Of a stretch of DNA of 58,644 nucleotides, positions 46,727 through 56,491 are shown one piece after another. Under the pieces are notes generated by a model. That model made no database searches and was not told the origin of the DNA. It saw only the letters and a program-made list of their open reading frames with translations. Each line of letters opens with the position of its first letter. Position 1 is the stretch's first letter. Source of the stretch: a virus; IMG/VR virus record IMGVR_UViG_3300044714_000125, positions 1 through 58,644 of that record. One strand, 5' to 3'. The translations under genes and the position numbers were made by a program.

Positions 46727-49700
46727 CTTTTTTGATAAAGCGGCCATACAAGCCGAAATCGATGCGATACGCAGCGGCCTGGCCGACGTAAAAAGCGAAT
46801 TCACGGGGCTATATGAGACCATCAAGTCGTTCAAAAATACTTCCATCAGCACCCTGGCCGCGAATACTGATCAGCTCAGCACGGCAATAAACGGATCGGT
46901 CCAATCGGTAACAAAGGCCAAAACGGGCTATGACGAGCTCACCCAGAAGATCACCGCCCAGGTGAAGGCTGTGAACGAAAGTATTACCTCCATCACCGAA
47001 AATTCAGAGGCCTATGATCAACTGATAAAACAGGCCGTCAAAAATAAAATCGCCAACGATGAACTGGCCGCATCTGCCAATGCCCTGAAAAAGGCATACC
47101 AGGGAGGCCAGACGTCTCTCGACCAATACCAGCAATCTCTGGCCGACATCAAAGAGGCCCAGATAAGTCTTAAGACCTCTAATACTGACGTTACGCGGGC
47201 GCTGAACAACATGGAAAAGCAGGCGCAATCCTCATCCGGTTCCCTGGACCAACTTCGCGCCAAGCTGGGCGAGCTGAATATGGCCTATGACAAACTCAGC
47301 GAGACGGAACGGGGGTCCACTCAGGGCCAGGGGTTATTAAAGACCATCCAGACCACGGATCAGGCCCTTAAACAGTTAGAGGGTTCTACCGGTCGCTTCC
47401 GGATGAATGTCGGAAATTATGAGGGCGCTTTCGCTACTCTGCGGGAAGAATTGATAAGCGTGAACAAGGAACTCGCTGAAATGGCCGCGAAAGGGAAGGG
47501 CGTTCAGAATATGGGCGCCATTGGCTTTAAAACCGCCGCACAGCAGCAGCAGGAGGGATTATCGGGTCACGCCGGATCGGGCCCTACCAATTTTGCCGGA
47601 GGAATTGGTTTTGATCCGGCGCGCTATAAAGAACTGTCCAGTCAAGCGCAAGCCCTGAATGTGATATTGGAGCAACAAGACAAAGGATTTGCGTCGGTGA
47701 CCATGGCCACCCGGGCGGCAGAACGGGCATTGCAGACGATGGCAGCCGTCGGGCTCGAAGGTTCAGAAGGATTTGAGAAGCTCCGGGAATCGACTATTTC
47801 CGCCGCGCAGGCTCAAAAGGAATTCCTCCGCCAGGAAAAGCTCCTGGAATCGGAAGCTCCGGTCCTTGGGGCCATTACCCTTGCCGCTAAAGGTTTAGCA
47901 GGAGCATATGCGGTGGGGGCCGGTTCGGTCGCCCTGTTCGCTGAAGGGAACGAAAAGGTCGAAAAAGAACTGAACAAACTCGTGGCGATCATGACCATCT
48001 TGCAAGGTCTGAATGAAGCCTATGAACTCATCAATAAGTCCGGCGCCGGTGCCCAAGCCATCAAAATGGCACTTACCCGGGCGACAAATAGCCTGATTGG
48101 GGAACAAGTGGTAAAGACGGAAGCTGCAGCCGTCGCTGATACCGAACTCGCCGGCGCCGAAACAGAAGTTGCGGCCACTTCCGAGGCCCAGGCTGCAGCC
48201 ACCACCGAACTTGCCGCGGCGACCGATGGCGTGGTAGTGGCCGAAGAAGCCGCAACTGCGGCGACCATCACGCTCGGACGCGCCCTGATCATGACCGGCA
48301 TTGGGGCGGCCATTGCGGCCGTCGCTGTGGCTATTGGGTACCTGATCAGCAAAATACCAGATTGGATACAGGGTAGCAAGCTTACGATCAAAGAGCAGGA
48401 GAATCTGGCGGATGCCATGAAGAAGGTCAACGATATCATGGTTCAGCAAGCGGACATGATCACGGACCTGGATAGTACCGACCGCCGTTATTACGAAAAT
48501 CAATTAGCGCTATCCAGTGCGGCCGGCGAAAATGCCTATAAGCAGTTTGCCATCAAAAAGCAAATCGCCGCCGAAGAAAAGAGACTGGCCAAGGAACAAA
48601 TGGATCTTCTCGGTGCAGATAACGCCGCACAATCTCAGCGGGCCGCGACTATCCAGAATCTTCGCGATAACCAGCAGGAGGCTTTGAGAATTCAAAAGGA
48701 GATGATGCTGGCCCAAAGAAATCTGGGCCCCCGAGCTGGCGAATTCAGCAAATCGGAGGCAAAGGAGCAGGAAGAGGCCGCGGCCAAAAATGTCGAATTC
48801 TACCAGAAACAAATCGACATTCAGCAGGGGGTTTATGACGCTGCCAAGAAAGCCCGGGAAGAATATTATGCGGCCATTCAGAAGGGCGGTCAACTTGAAT
48901 ATGAGCAGGAAAAGTTCACCGCCGATGAACAACGGAAATTAGCCCTTGAAACGGCCAATCTCGAAGTAGAGGCGGTCAAAGACCGAAATAGCCGCATCCT
49001 TGAACTGGAAACCAGCAGCCGGGCCCAGCAGCTCGCCGCGCTCCGCAGTAATCGGAATGCTGATCTTAAAGCGGCTCAAGCCGAATTCGAGAATGTCAAA
49101 AATGATCCGTCGACGACGCCGGCGGCTCTTGAACTCGCCCAGCGGCAATTGAATGCCAAACGCCTAAAAGCTAATGAGGAATATCACAATGCGAAGACCG
49201 ACCGGAACCGGAAATTCTATGAGCAGGACCGCGACGCCAACCTGGAAGCCCTCAAAACCGAACTACAGGATCGCATTGCGGCCGATGAGGATATTGAACA
49301 AGGCAAGAACCAGAATAACCCCGATCCGCTTCAACCTCAGAAGAAGGCAGACCTATCCGTGCGACTGAACGCCCTATCTGATGAATATGCGGCCAGAAGG
49401 GATATTATCACCGCCGAACGCCAAAAGGAACTCGATGCCGAACGGATCGATGGCACGGAGTCTCTGGCGCTCGCTGAAGACAAACAGGCCAAAATCAAGG
49501 AGATCAACGCAAAGTATACCAGCCAGATTATCGAACTGAACAAAACCCAGCAGAAAACCTATCTCGAGCTCGAGGCCGAAGCGCGCGATGAATCTATCAA
49601 GCAATGGGAGCTTTATTACAGCAAGCGTAAAGAGCAGATCGACGAAAATCTGGATCAACATCTCGTGTCCCTGAATATGAGCCATGAGGGCAATAAAAAT

Positions 49701-50717
49701 TACAACCAGGACCGGACTCGGCTGGAGGATCAGGGTGCCGTGACCAGTGCTCAGAATACCGTACAGCAGGCCGAAGCCGACCGCAACTCCACCAAGGATG
49801 GAACGCAGGCACGGATCGACGCCGACGAGAAATTGACAAAATCGGCCGAAGCACTGTCGGAGGCCAAGCACAAGCAGAATGAAGATCAGCAGGAGCAGAC
49901 CAAAAAACAGGTCGAGGAAGACTTGCAGAACTTACAGACCGTCGGCAATGCGGGGATCGAAATAGAGGAAATTGGGTATAATCGCCAAGTGATCGACCTG
50001 CAGAATCTGGAAAAGCGTGAAGCCCGCGCCTTCGAACTGCAGACCAAGCAAATCCAAGATTCCAGCGCCAGCCAGGAGCAAAAAGCTCTTCGGATGAAGA
50101 TCCTCGATGATCAGCAGACCGCTCAGAATGAGAAGAATGCCAGAAAGCAGCGGCAACTCGATATCGAGAAGGCGAAGTACGACAAGGCGAAGGCCATCAT
50201 GGATATTATCCTGAATACCGCCGTGGCCGTCACGAAGGCCCTGGATGATCCCTTCCTGGAAGCGGCCATCATCATCGCCGGCGCCGCGGAACTTGCCACA
50301 GCCATCGCAACACCGCTCCCGAAGTACAAGCAAGGGGCAGGCGTTGCGGGTCGCCCGGTGCACAAGGGCGGCTTTGGGGTCGTTGGTGACGCGTTCGTCC
50401 CCGAACTGATCGCAGAGCCAGGGAGGGCCCCTTTCTGGTCGCCTGCGGTGCCTACTGTTCTCGATATGGCACCAGGAGCGAGAATCTATCCACCGGAAGA
50501 GATCAACCGGATGATCAGTAGCGGAATGTTCGTCAACCAGTTTGGGATCATCCAGCAAAAGGAGACGAACCGGGATATGATGGAGATCAAACAGGCGATC
50601 GTCTGGCAAACCGGGAGAATAGAGCGGGCTTTGGCCAAAAACAAGCCTAAAGTGGTCAATAACATCAAATTAGACGCAAAATTCGGTACTCATATTCATA
50701 AATCAGTGTTTCAGTAA
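46704..50717 (+). CDS. Tape measure protein, 1337 aa
   Basis: Very long protein, mostly coiled coil, with three hydrophobic regions (about residues 390-415, 524-548 and 1165-1195) expected for tail channel/membrane contacts. Length scales with tail length: about 1300 residues predicts a long flexible tail. The N-terminal 350 residues are helical with Ser/Thr/Gln-rich linkers; the middle (600-1150) is charged coiled coil. The C-terminal GFGVVGDAFVPELIAEPG segment is the usual tape measure end motif. Follows the tail assembly genes as expected. Confidence 0.9.
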   Translation: MPLDRVDSFFDKAAIQAEIDAIRSGLADVKSEFTGLYETIKSFKNTSISTLAANTDQLSTAINGSVQSVTKAKTGYDELTQKITAQVKAVNESITSITENSEAYDQLIKQAVKNKIANDELAASANALKKAYQGGQTSLDQYQQSLADIKEAQISLKTSNTDVTRALNNMEKQAQSSSGSLDQLRAKLGELNMAYDKLSETERGSTQGQGLLKTIQTTDQALKQLEGSTGRFRMNVGNYEGAFATLREELISVNKELAEMAAKGKGVQNMGAIGFKTAAQQQQEGLSGHAGSGPTNFAGGIGFDPARYKELSSQAQALNVILEQQDKGFASVTMATRAAERALQTMAAVGLEGSEGFEKLRESTISAAQAQKEFLRQEKLLESEAPVLGAITLAAKGLAGAYAVGAGSVALFAEGNEKVEKELNKLVAIMTILQGLNEAYELINKSGAGAQAIKMALTRATNSLIGEQVVKTEAAAVADTELAGAETEVAATSEAQAAATTELAAATDGVVVAEEAATAATITLGRALIMTGIGAAIAAVAVAIGYLISKIPDWIQGSKLTIKEQENLADAMKKVNDIMVQQADMITDLDSTDRRYYENQLALSSAAGENAYKQFAIKKQIAAEEKRLAKEQMDLLGADNAAQSQRAATIQNLRDNQQEALRIQKEMMLAQRNLGPRAGEFSKSEAKEQEEAAAKNVEFYQKQIDIQQGVYDAAKKAREEYYAAIQKGGQLEYEQEKFTADEQRKLALETANLEVEAVKDRNSRILELETSSRAQQLAALRSNRNADLKAAQAEFENVKNDPSTTPAALELAQRQLNAKRLKANEEYHNAKTDRNRKFYEQDRDANLEALKTELQDRIAADEDIEQGKNQNNPDPLQPQKKADLSVRLNALSDEYAARRDIITAERQKELDAERIDGTESLALAEDKQAKIKEINAKYTSQIIELNKTQQKTYLELEAEARDESIKQWELYYSKRKEQIDENLDQHLVSLNMSHEGNKNYNQDRTRLEDQGAVTSAQNTVQQAEADRNSTKDGTQARIDADEKLTKSAEALSEAKHKQNEDQQEQTKKQVEEDLQNLQTVGNAGIEIEEIGYNRQVIDLQNLEKREARAFELQTKQIQDSSASQEQKALRMKILDDQQTAQNEKNARKQRQLDIEKAKYDKAKAIMDIILNTAVAVTKALDDPFLEAAIIIAGAAELATAIATPLPKYKQGAGVAGRPVHKGGFGVVGDAFVPELIAEPGRAPFWSPAVPTVLDMAPGARIYPPEEINRMISSGMFVNQFGIIQQKETNRDMMEIKQAIVWQTGRIERALAKNKPKVVNNIKLDAKFGTHIHKSVFQ

Positions 50718-53700
50718 TGCCCATAAGTCGCCGTTATTTCCTTCATTTTCTCACCAATCCAGCCATGGCAAATTCGGCATGGTACTGCGACGCAATGGGC
50801 AATCCTCAACTGGGTAACGTCACTTCCGGCGTTGACTACTCACTGCCTCAATCTCCCGATGGTTGGGCCGATATCCAGATCAGCTTCGGGCGGAATTCGC
50901 ATTATTGGGGGCTGAGTCGCACATTTACCCTTCCAATGAAGTTCGTCGGCGACGGGGCCAAAATCGTACGCAAAGCCCTGTACACTGGCCGCGGGATAGA
51001 ATCCCCCATGGGATATATCGTCCTGAAATGGAATGAGAATACCGGAATTTTCGAGCTTTATTATACCGGGCTCCTGGATCTCAGCCAAGCCAGCGACCAG
51101 GTAGAAGAAGGAGTAACAGTGAATATCATGGAGGGGGGCGCGGCTCAGTTTATCAAGGCTTATGAAAATACGATGATCCCCATTCCCTGTAATGGATCGA
51201 TCAAGGAAAACGTGAAGATATTGGCTGACGGTATCGAGTTTACCGATACCTTCCTTTATCAGATTCTAACCGTACAATCTCCCTATGCTGGTGATCAACC
51301 CCTTCCCTGTGCGTTTGTAAGCAATACTGGGGATAACATCGGAGTTACCCACAGCGACCAGCAACTGGACAACCCTTACGCCGGGTACTATCAATTGTCG
51401 ACGAACTTCCTATTTACCAGCGTGGAAGCTATCAACGGAATGGTGATAGAAGGCCAAATCACCATCCTTTCTGACTTCAGGGTCACTAATACGTCTTTTT
51501 ACATGCATACGGCGACAAGCCTGAGTCAGCCCAACGCCGAGGGTGGCGCGACCCATGCTGTCGGATTGGTTCTTCCTTCTATAGGAATCGGCAATCCTCA
51601 GACACCAAATACCTGGGCGCCGGTCCAGAGCCAGACAGGTATCAACGGGCAGGTGACCTATTCTTTCCGAGCAACGATCAACTTGGCCGCGAACGAAAAC
51701 CTGTTTATTTTCTTCTTCAATAATTTTGCTGCCAATCCCATAACCATACAGGGCGGTCAATTCACGATGACCTTCAATTCTCGCTATCAGGCTTCCCGGG
51801 TGTGGGCGATGAGTCTTTTTGATGTGGGAACCTATCTTATCAATGCTCTCAATACTCTATCGAGCAATTTTCTGCAAGTCTTCAATTTCGGCTTCAACAG
51901 CACTTTTTTACAGGGAAAATTAAACTGGCTGGTAACTTCCGGGGATGCTATCCGGGCCTCAACGGACCCGGAATATTTTCAGTATTTCAACCAGGCGACG
52001 ATCAACCCCGCCAACCCCGCCAATCAATTTTATGAACAATTTTCTTTCCAGGGTCCAGCATTAAAGACTTCCTTATCCGATTTCTTCGATGCGGTGAATG
52101 CCATTGGATGTTGCGCCCTCGGTAATCAACTGCTCCCGGGGTCTCCGGAAAGCATCTTCCTTGAAGCCAAAAACTACGTTCTGGATTCATCGGTCATCAC
52201 CATGTCGCTGGATAAGATCGCCAATTTCCGGGTTTCCATCGCTTTAGAATATTATTTCAACTGGCTGGAGGTAGGGTACCCAGGGCAGCAATATGACGAA
52301 AAAGCCGGGAAGTACGAATACAACTGCAAATTCTCCTGGCAGGCGCCGATCAAAACGATTGTCCAAAAACTGTCCCTGATCAGTAAATACCGGGCCGATA
52401 GTTACGGCTTTGAATATACCAGGTGGAATACGCAAGGGGGAAAATCCACTACGTTCAACGACAGCGATAATGACGTCTTTCTGGCCAACGTGGATCTCAA
52501 TAGCACATCCTTCGACTTTTACATGGCGACCTTCATTTCAGGGGTCCCGCTACCGACGAGCCCGACGAATACCGACCAAAAGCTCATCGTCAACAAAGCC
52601 TATCAGCCCCTTTATATGGCGACATTGAACGGGGAATATTTCACGCAAAGCAATGATTTCGCCATCTTTATAGTGAATTATCTGGTCAATTCTTCGCCGG
52701 TCATCTATACTGTCAACGCGACAATACTATTGAATGGACTGATAGGAGACTCCCTGATGGTCACAATGTGGATAAACGGAGTTATTCCACCAGGGGGTCA
52801 ATGGTCACAAAACATCACCGGGATCAATACGCCGCTTACGATTGCCTTCTCGAGCTCCAGGGTATGGGCCAAAGGAGATTGCGTCTACTTCACCATAGAT
52901 ACGGTCAAGACATGCACCGGAACGATACAATCCTTTCAGTTTAATGTCAGCGGATATTTTACTGCATATTCCACCGGTGGTGATACGATCAACGCCGGGC
53001 AATCTCAGCAACTTCTCAATTTACCGGTGATCACCGCGACTACCGAAGATATTGACGGCGTAGCCGTTCCTGTCGTTTCCTATGGTTTTCAATATTTTCA
53101 ATTTCTCTCTCAAGTGCAGGACACGAGTTTTACGACTTCCTTCACTGTGGCCGGGTATTATCAGGGCGGTAGTGGAGATACCACAAATTTCAACCTGTGG
53201 CGGCAGGGGCAGATCATCGGGAGTTCGCCGGTTTACACAGCTACCGGATCGGGTGCGGCCATTCCATTCAACCAAGGAGCTAACCCGGGTCAGGATGCCG
53301 CCTCCATCTTTTACGAGCAACTGCTGACCTTCAGCAGCCCGCAGCCAAACATTCCAGGGACCGCCCCTGACCTGGTGTGGATAACTGGTTCAGTCACGAA
53401 CATGTCTTCGTGGATTTCCTATATCAACCTGACCATGCAGTCCGGGACGATCAAAGCCTATGGGTTCAACCGGCCGGCATTCAGCAATGTATCGGGTATC
53501 CCGAACCCTGCCAGTGCCTTCAATATTCCTGATTTCACTCCGAAGCAAATGCTTCTGGCCAATGGATCAATTCTGTCGCCAGCCCTTTATACCCTGTCTC
53601 CCTCGGTGCTTTCCTTTCAAACCACAGACAGAAATCAATTTCTAAGCACTACCCTGAACGACGTCACGACCACGGAGAATGCCAATGTCAACATTCACGA

Positions 53701-54907
53701 TCTTGCCGCGCCGGCCTTCCTGCCATGGATATTTGAATTCGACACGGAAGTTCCCATTAATTTCGCTGACCTCCTCAATTACACGGCGAACGGTCATATC
53801 GAGTTTACCTACAACGGCGTACAACTTTATGGCTTTCCGATAGAGGTCAGCAGCAAACCCGCTTTCAATGAGTCGCAGACCTGGAAATTACTTTGCTCAC
53901 TCGCCACGAACCTCGCCGATCTGGTTGATCTGGAATCGACGGGACTGGTTCAATTAACGCTTATGGACGCCTCCATCCCGCTGATCTGCCCGCTGCACTT
54001 TGTGCCATTGGGCTATACCAAAGCGGCTCAGTATAAGAATTATACCATGGATCAGGACTGGTATAAGAACCGCGTGACCCAGTGGATCGATCAGTCGAAT
54101 TATTATGCCCCCTGGGAAAACGACGACGTCATTCAGTTGCAGTGTCAGACGTACGGTCTGAGTCCGGTCAATGTCCAGATCATCAACCAACTGGGACAAA
54201 ATATAGGCAGCCTGATCAATATCCCGGCCGATACGTCACCTTCTATTCCAGCTGGCCAATCGCTTTATACGGGCTCTGTGAGCCTTTCCTTGCTGCCAGC
54301 AGGAATCTACTATCTGATCTGGACGATGGGAACAGGACCCGGGACGGCTACCTTTATCAGCGAGGGGATCAACGTGCAGCCCTCCTGGGACAATAATACG
54401 ATCCGGTTCGACTATTCGAACAGCCGGAACAAACTGGCGGCGATCTTTAATTCTACAACCGGATATCTGCCCTGCTTGAGAATCCCTGGCCAGATCAACC
54501 GGTATGTCCCCAAGAGCAAATTTACCACGTTCGTTGATCAACCACAGGACATCGACCTGTTGAACGCAATCCCATACGATACCTGGACGCTGGAGGTGGG
54601 ACGGGGTTCGGGTCTTCCGGATTACTTGATGCGCAAGATTGACCGCATCATGCTGCTAGACACGGTGCTGATCGACGGAGATCAATATTCAAGAGATGCG
54701 GACGCCCAATGGGAGGTCCAGACGTTCCCGGGTCAGGCAAAAACCTATATGACGCTGGCTATCAGAAGGGCGAAGAATGAGGATGCGATCACGCTCAATA
54801 CGGCTGGACAACTGGATCAGTCGCCATTCGGAGGATATACTTTAGACGCAAGCGCCTTTGGTACAAGCAATTCGGGGCAAAATTTAATACAAGTGGAGGG
54901 ATCATAA
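50717..54907 (+). CDS. Large tail-tip/baseplate protein, 1396 aa
   Basis: Begins at 50717 in a TAATG overlap with the tape measure stop; an in-frame ATG at 50765 is an alternative. The N-terminal 500 residues include WADIQISFGRNSHYWGLSRT and FELYYTGLLDLSQASDQVEE, resembling the beginning of tail-tip hub proteins of Bacteroidota phages. The later part is beta-rich with repeated Thr/Ser/Gly segments, as in receptor-contacting tail proteins. Probably the tip complex that docks the fibres encoded downstream. Domain limits are not clear. Confidence 0.7.
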   Translation: MPISRRYFLHFLTNPAMANSAWYCDAMGNPQLGNVTSGVDYSLPQSPDGWADIQISFGRNSHYWGLSRTFTLPMKFVGDGAKIVRKALYTGRGIESPMGYIVLKWNENTGIFELYYTGLLDLSQASDQVEEGVTVNIMEGGAAQFIKAYENTMIPIPCNGSIKENVKILADGIEFTDTFLYQILTVQSPYAGDQPLPCAFVSNTGDNIGVTHSDQQLDNPYAGYYQLSTNFLFTSVEAINGMVIEGQITILSDFRVTNTSFYMHTATSLSQPNAEGGATHAVGLVLPSIGIGNPQTPNTWAPVQSQTGINGQVTYSFRATINLAANENLFIFFFNNFAANPITIQGGQFTMTFNSRYQASRVWAMSLFDVGTYLINALNTLSSNFLQVFNFGFNSTFLQGKLNWLVTSGDAIRASTDPEYFQYFNQATINPANPANQFYEQFSFQGPALKTSLSDFFDAVNAIGCCALGNQLLPGSPESIFLEAKNYVLDSSVITMSLDKIANFRVSIALEYYFNWLEVGYPGQQYDEKAGKYEYNCKFSWQAPIKTIVQKLSLISKYRADSYGFEYTRWNTQGGKSTTFNDSDNDVFLANVDLNSTSFDFYMATFISGVPLPTSPTNTDQKLIVNKAYQPLYMATLNGEYFTQSNDFAIFIVNYLVNSSPVIYTVNATILLNGLIGDSLMVTMWINGVIPPGGQWSQNITGINTPLTIAFSSSRVWAKGDCVYFTIDTVKTCTGTIQSFQFNVSGYFTAYSTGGDTINAGQSQQLLNLPVITATTEDIDGVAVPVVSYGFQYFQFLSQVQDTSFTTSFTVAGYYQGGSGDTTNFNLWRQGQIIGSSPVYTATGSGAAIPFNQGANPGQDAASIFYEQLLTFSSPQPNIPGTAPDLVWITGSVTNMSSWISYINLTMQSGTIKAYGFNRPAFSNVSGIPNPASAFNIPDFTPKQMLLANGSILSPALYTLSPSVLSFQTTDRNQFLSTTLNDVTTTENANVNIHDLAAPAFLPWIFEFDTEVPINFADLLNYTANGHIEFTYNGVQLYGFPIEVSSKPAFNESQTWKLLCSLATNLADLVDLESTGLVQLTLMDASIPLICPLHFVPLGYTKAAQYKNYTMDQDWYKNRVTQWIDQSNYYAPWENDDVIQLQCQTYGLSPVNVQIINQLGQNIGSLINIPADTSPSIPAGQSLYTGSVSLSLLPAGIYYLIWTMGTGPGTATFISEGINVQPSWDNNTIRFDYSNSRNKLAAIFNSTTGYLPCLRIPGQINRYVPKSKFTTFVDQPQDIDLLNAIPYDTWTLEVGRGSGLPDYLMRKIDRIMLLDTVLIDGDQYSRDADAQWEVQTFPGQAKTYMTLAIRRAKNEDAITLNTAGQLDQSPFGGYTLDASAFGTSNSGQNLIQVEGS

Positions 54908-54908
54908 T

Positions 54909-56399
54909 ATGAATCTTGATTTGTACCAGCAGACTTTTCCAGTAAGCGCCGGCAATACGCTGGTGATGGCAATCTACAAGGCATCCGCGCCAAGCGTGCT
55001 GATTGCCTCCTATCAACTACCGGGCCCATATGTGGGTCAAACTCAACTGCATACATTCACCGGGCTCGTGGCTGTTGTTTATGACTACATCCTTTATGAA
55101 TCGCCCGACGGGGGTGCTGATGGCACGCAACTCAACAGCTTCAGCATCCAACCCAACATCAGCAGCTTCAACACCCGTGATCCGCTCACCCTCATCGCCA
55201 ACACATCGCCCTATTTTGCAAGTGGCACCAATTTTTACGGACCAGATCCGTCTCTCGTAGGATGGAACTGGTATCCCGATATTCCCGGCCAAGGCATCCT
55301 GCAATACGGTGTCGACTATGTGAAAACGGTGAATGGAACGCCGACAACGCAGGACGATCTGACTGCAAACGGTTATCAATATCTGGCAAGCGGGTATTCT
55401 ATTGGAGACGGGGAGAAGGCGGTCCTTGTATTCCTACCGCAGCTGGCGGCCTCCACAAGCGTCAGCGGGACGATCGTAAGCGGGACAACTCAGCTGACCG
55501 CCAATACCACACTGACGAATTCCGCAGCCGGCCAGGCATTTCTCTTGCAGGGAGGAGCCCCGGCGCTGAGTATTACCCTCCCAGCAACCTCCACGATGCC
55601 CGACAATGAACCGCTTTTCATCAACTCCGCGGGTGGCTCTCATGTCAATGCCGGGCTCCTGGCCCAAGGTGCTGACGTCTTCGAGTGGTACAATAATGCC
55701 AGTTTGCTGGGATCAGTGACCCGGGCGACCGCTCTTTATCTCGGACAATGCGAATCGATCGGACTCTACAAATGGACCTATCCGGACAGCACCCGAAAAT
55801 GGCTGATCTTTCAGGGTGGGGAGGGCATGCGCATGGTAGGGGAGATCATTTACGATTATTCGCTCATTCCACTCAATACCATTTTTTGTAATGGACAACT
55901 CCTTTCCCGGACGGCATATGCCAGGTTATGGAACTGGGTAAATACCAGCGGCGTGATCATAGTGGCGGACTCCGCATGGAATAATACGACAACATCTAAT
56001 GGAGTGACCTATCAATCGAATTGGGGCTATTTCAGCAGCGGCGATGGTTCTACTACCTTCAGAGTTCCTAAACTGTGGGCGTACAGTTATTTGCTGTGCA
56101 AATCAGGAATAAGGGGAATAGGGTTGTATGCAAATGGCTTTTCCGGGGATTTCAATCCTCCTAATGTTCAACCGCATATACATCCGATGCATGGCGCGGG
56201 TACGATCAGCGGCGGAGCGGGCAATCTTTATCTTGCGCGAACAGGCGGGGGCGGTCGGTATTCGGGGGGAGGCGGCGATCAATTCGGGGGTACGACATCG
56301 CCGGATCTAACTATGACGACAGGAGCAGCCAGTACCGCTAGTTCGACCGGCGAAAATATTACGGCTGGATTCGGTGTATATGCATTGATTAGAACCTAA
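54909..56399 (+). CDS. Tail fibre with collar-type C-terminus, 496 aa
   Basis: N-terminal beta-rich part (VMAIYKASAPSVLIASYQLP ... LVAVVYDYILYESPDG) that likely attaches to the tail tip; middle with Ser/Thr repeats. C-terminal phage tail collar domain (about 315-496) recognised by MVGEIIYDYSLIPLNTIFCN, GDGSTTFRVPKLWAYSYLLC and a Gly-rich end (SGGGGDQFGGTTSP). Collar domains sit at the tips of short fibres. Probable receptor-binding component. Confidence 0.75.
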   Translation: MNLDLYQQTFPVSAGNTLVMAIYKASAPSVLIASYQLPGPYVGQTQLHTFTGLVAVVYDYILYESPDGGADGTQLNSFSIQPNISSFNTRDPLTLIANTSPYFASGTNFYGPDPSLVGWNWYPDIPGQGILQYGVDYVKTVNGTPTTQDDLTANGYQYLASGYSIGDGEKAVLVFLPQLAASTSVSGTIVSGTTQLTANTTLTNSAAGQAFLLQGGAPALSITLPATSTMPDNEPLFINSAGGSHVNAGLLAQGADVFEWYNNASLLGSVTRATALYLGQCESIGLYKWTYPDSTRKWLIFQGGEGMRMVGEIIYDYSLIPLNTIFCNGQLLSRTAYARLWNWVNTSGVIIVADSAWNNTTTSNGVTYQSNWGYFSSGDGSTTFRVPKLWAYSYLLCKSGIRGIGLYANGFSGDFNPPNVQPHIHPMHGAGTISGGAGNLYLARTGGGGRYSGGGGDQFGGTTSPDLTMTTGAASTASSTGENITAGFGVYALIRT

Positions 56400-56491
56400 A
56401 TTTTGCACTTTTAAGGTGCTAAAACGACATAATGTATCAGAGATGAACAAGTATATTAACCTTTTTTTCACAATAGTCTAATTTTATTGGT
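56400..56491. other. 92-base intergenic gap with small hairpin
   Basis: No gene. A GCAC/GTGC hairpin lies at about 56404-56418 and the rest is A/T-rich, as before other genes here. No promoter of the TTG-N19-TAnnTTTG type was seen. It may be a weak terminator for the collar fibre gene. Confidence 0.35.
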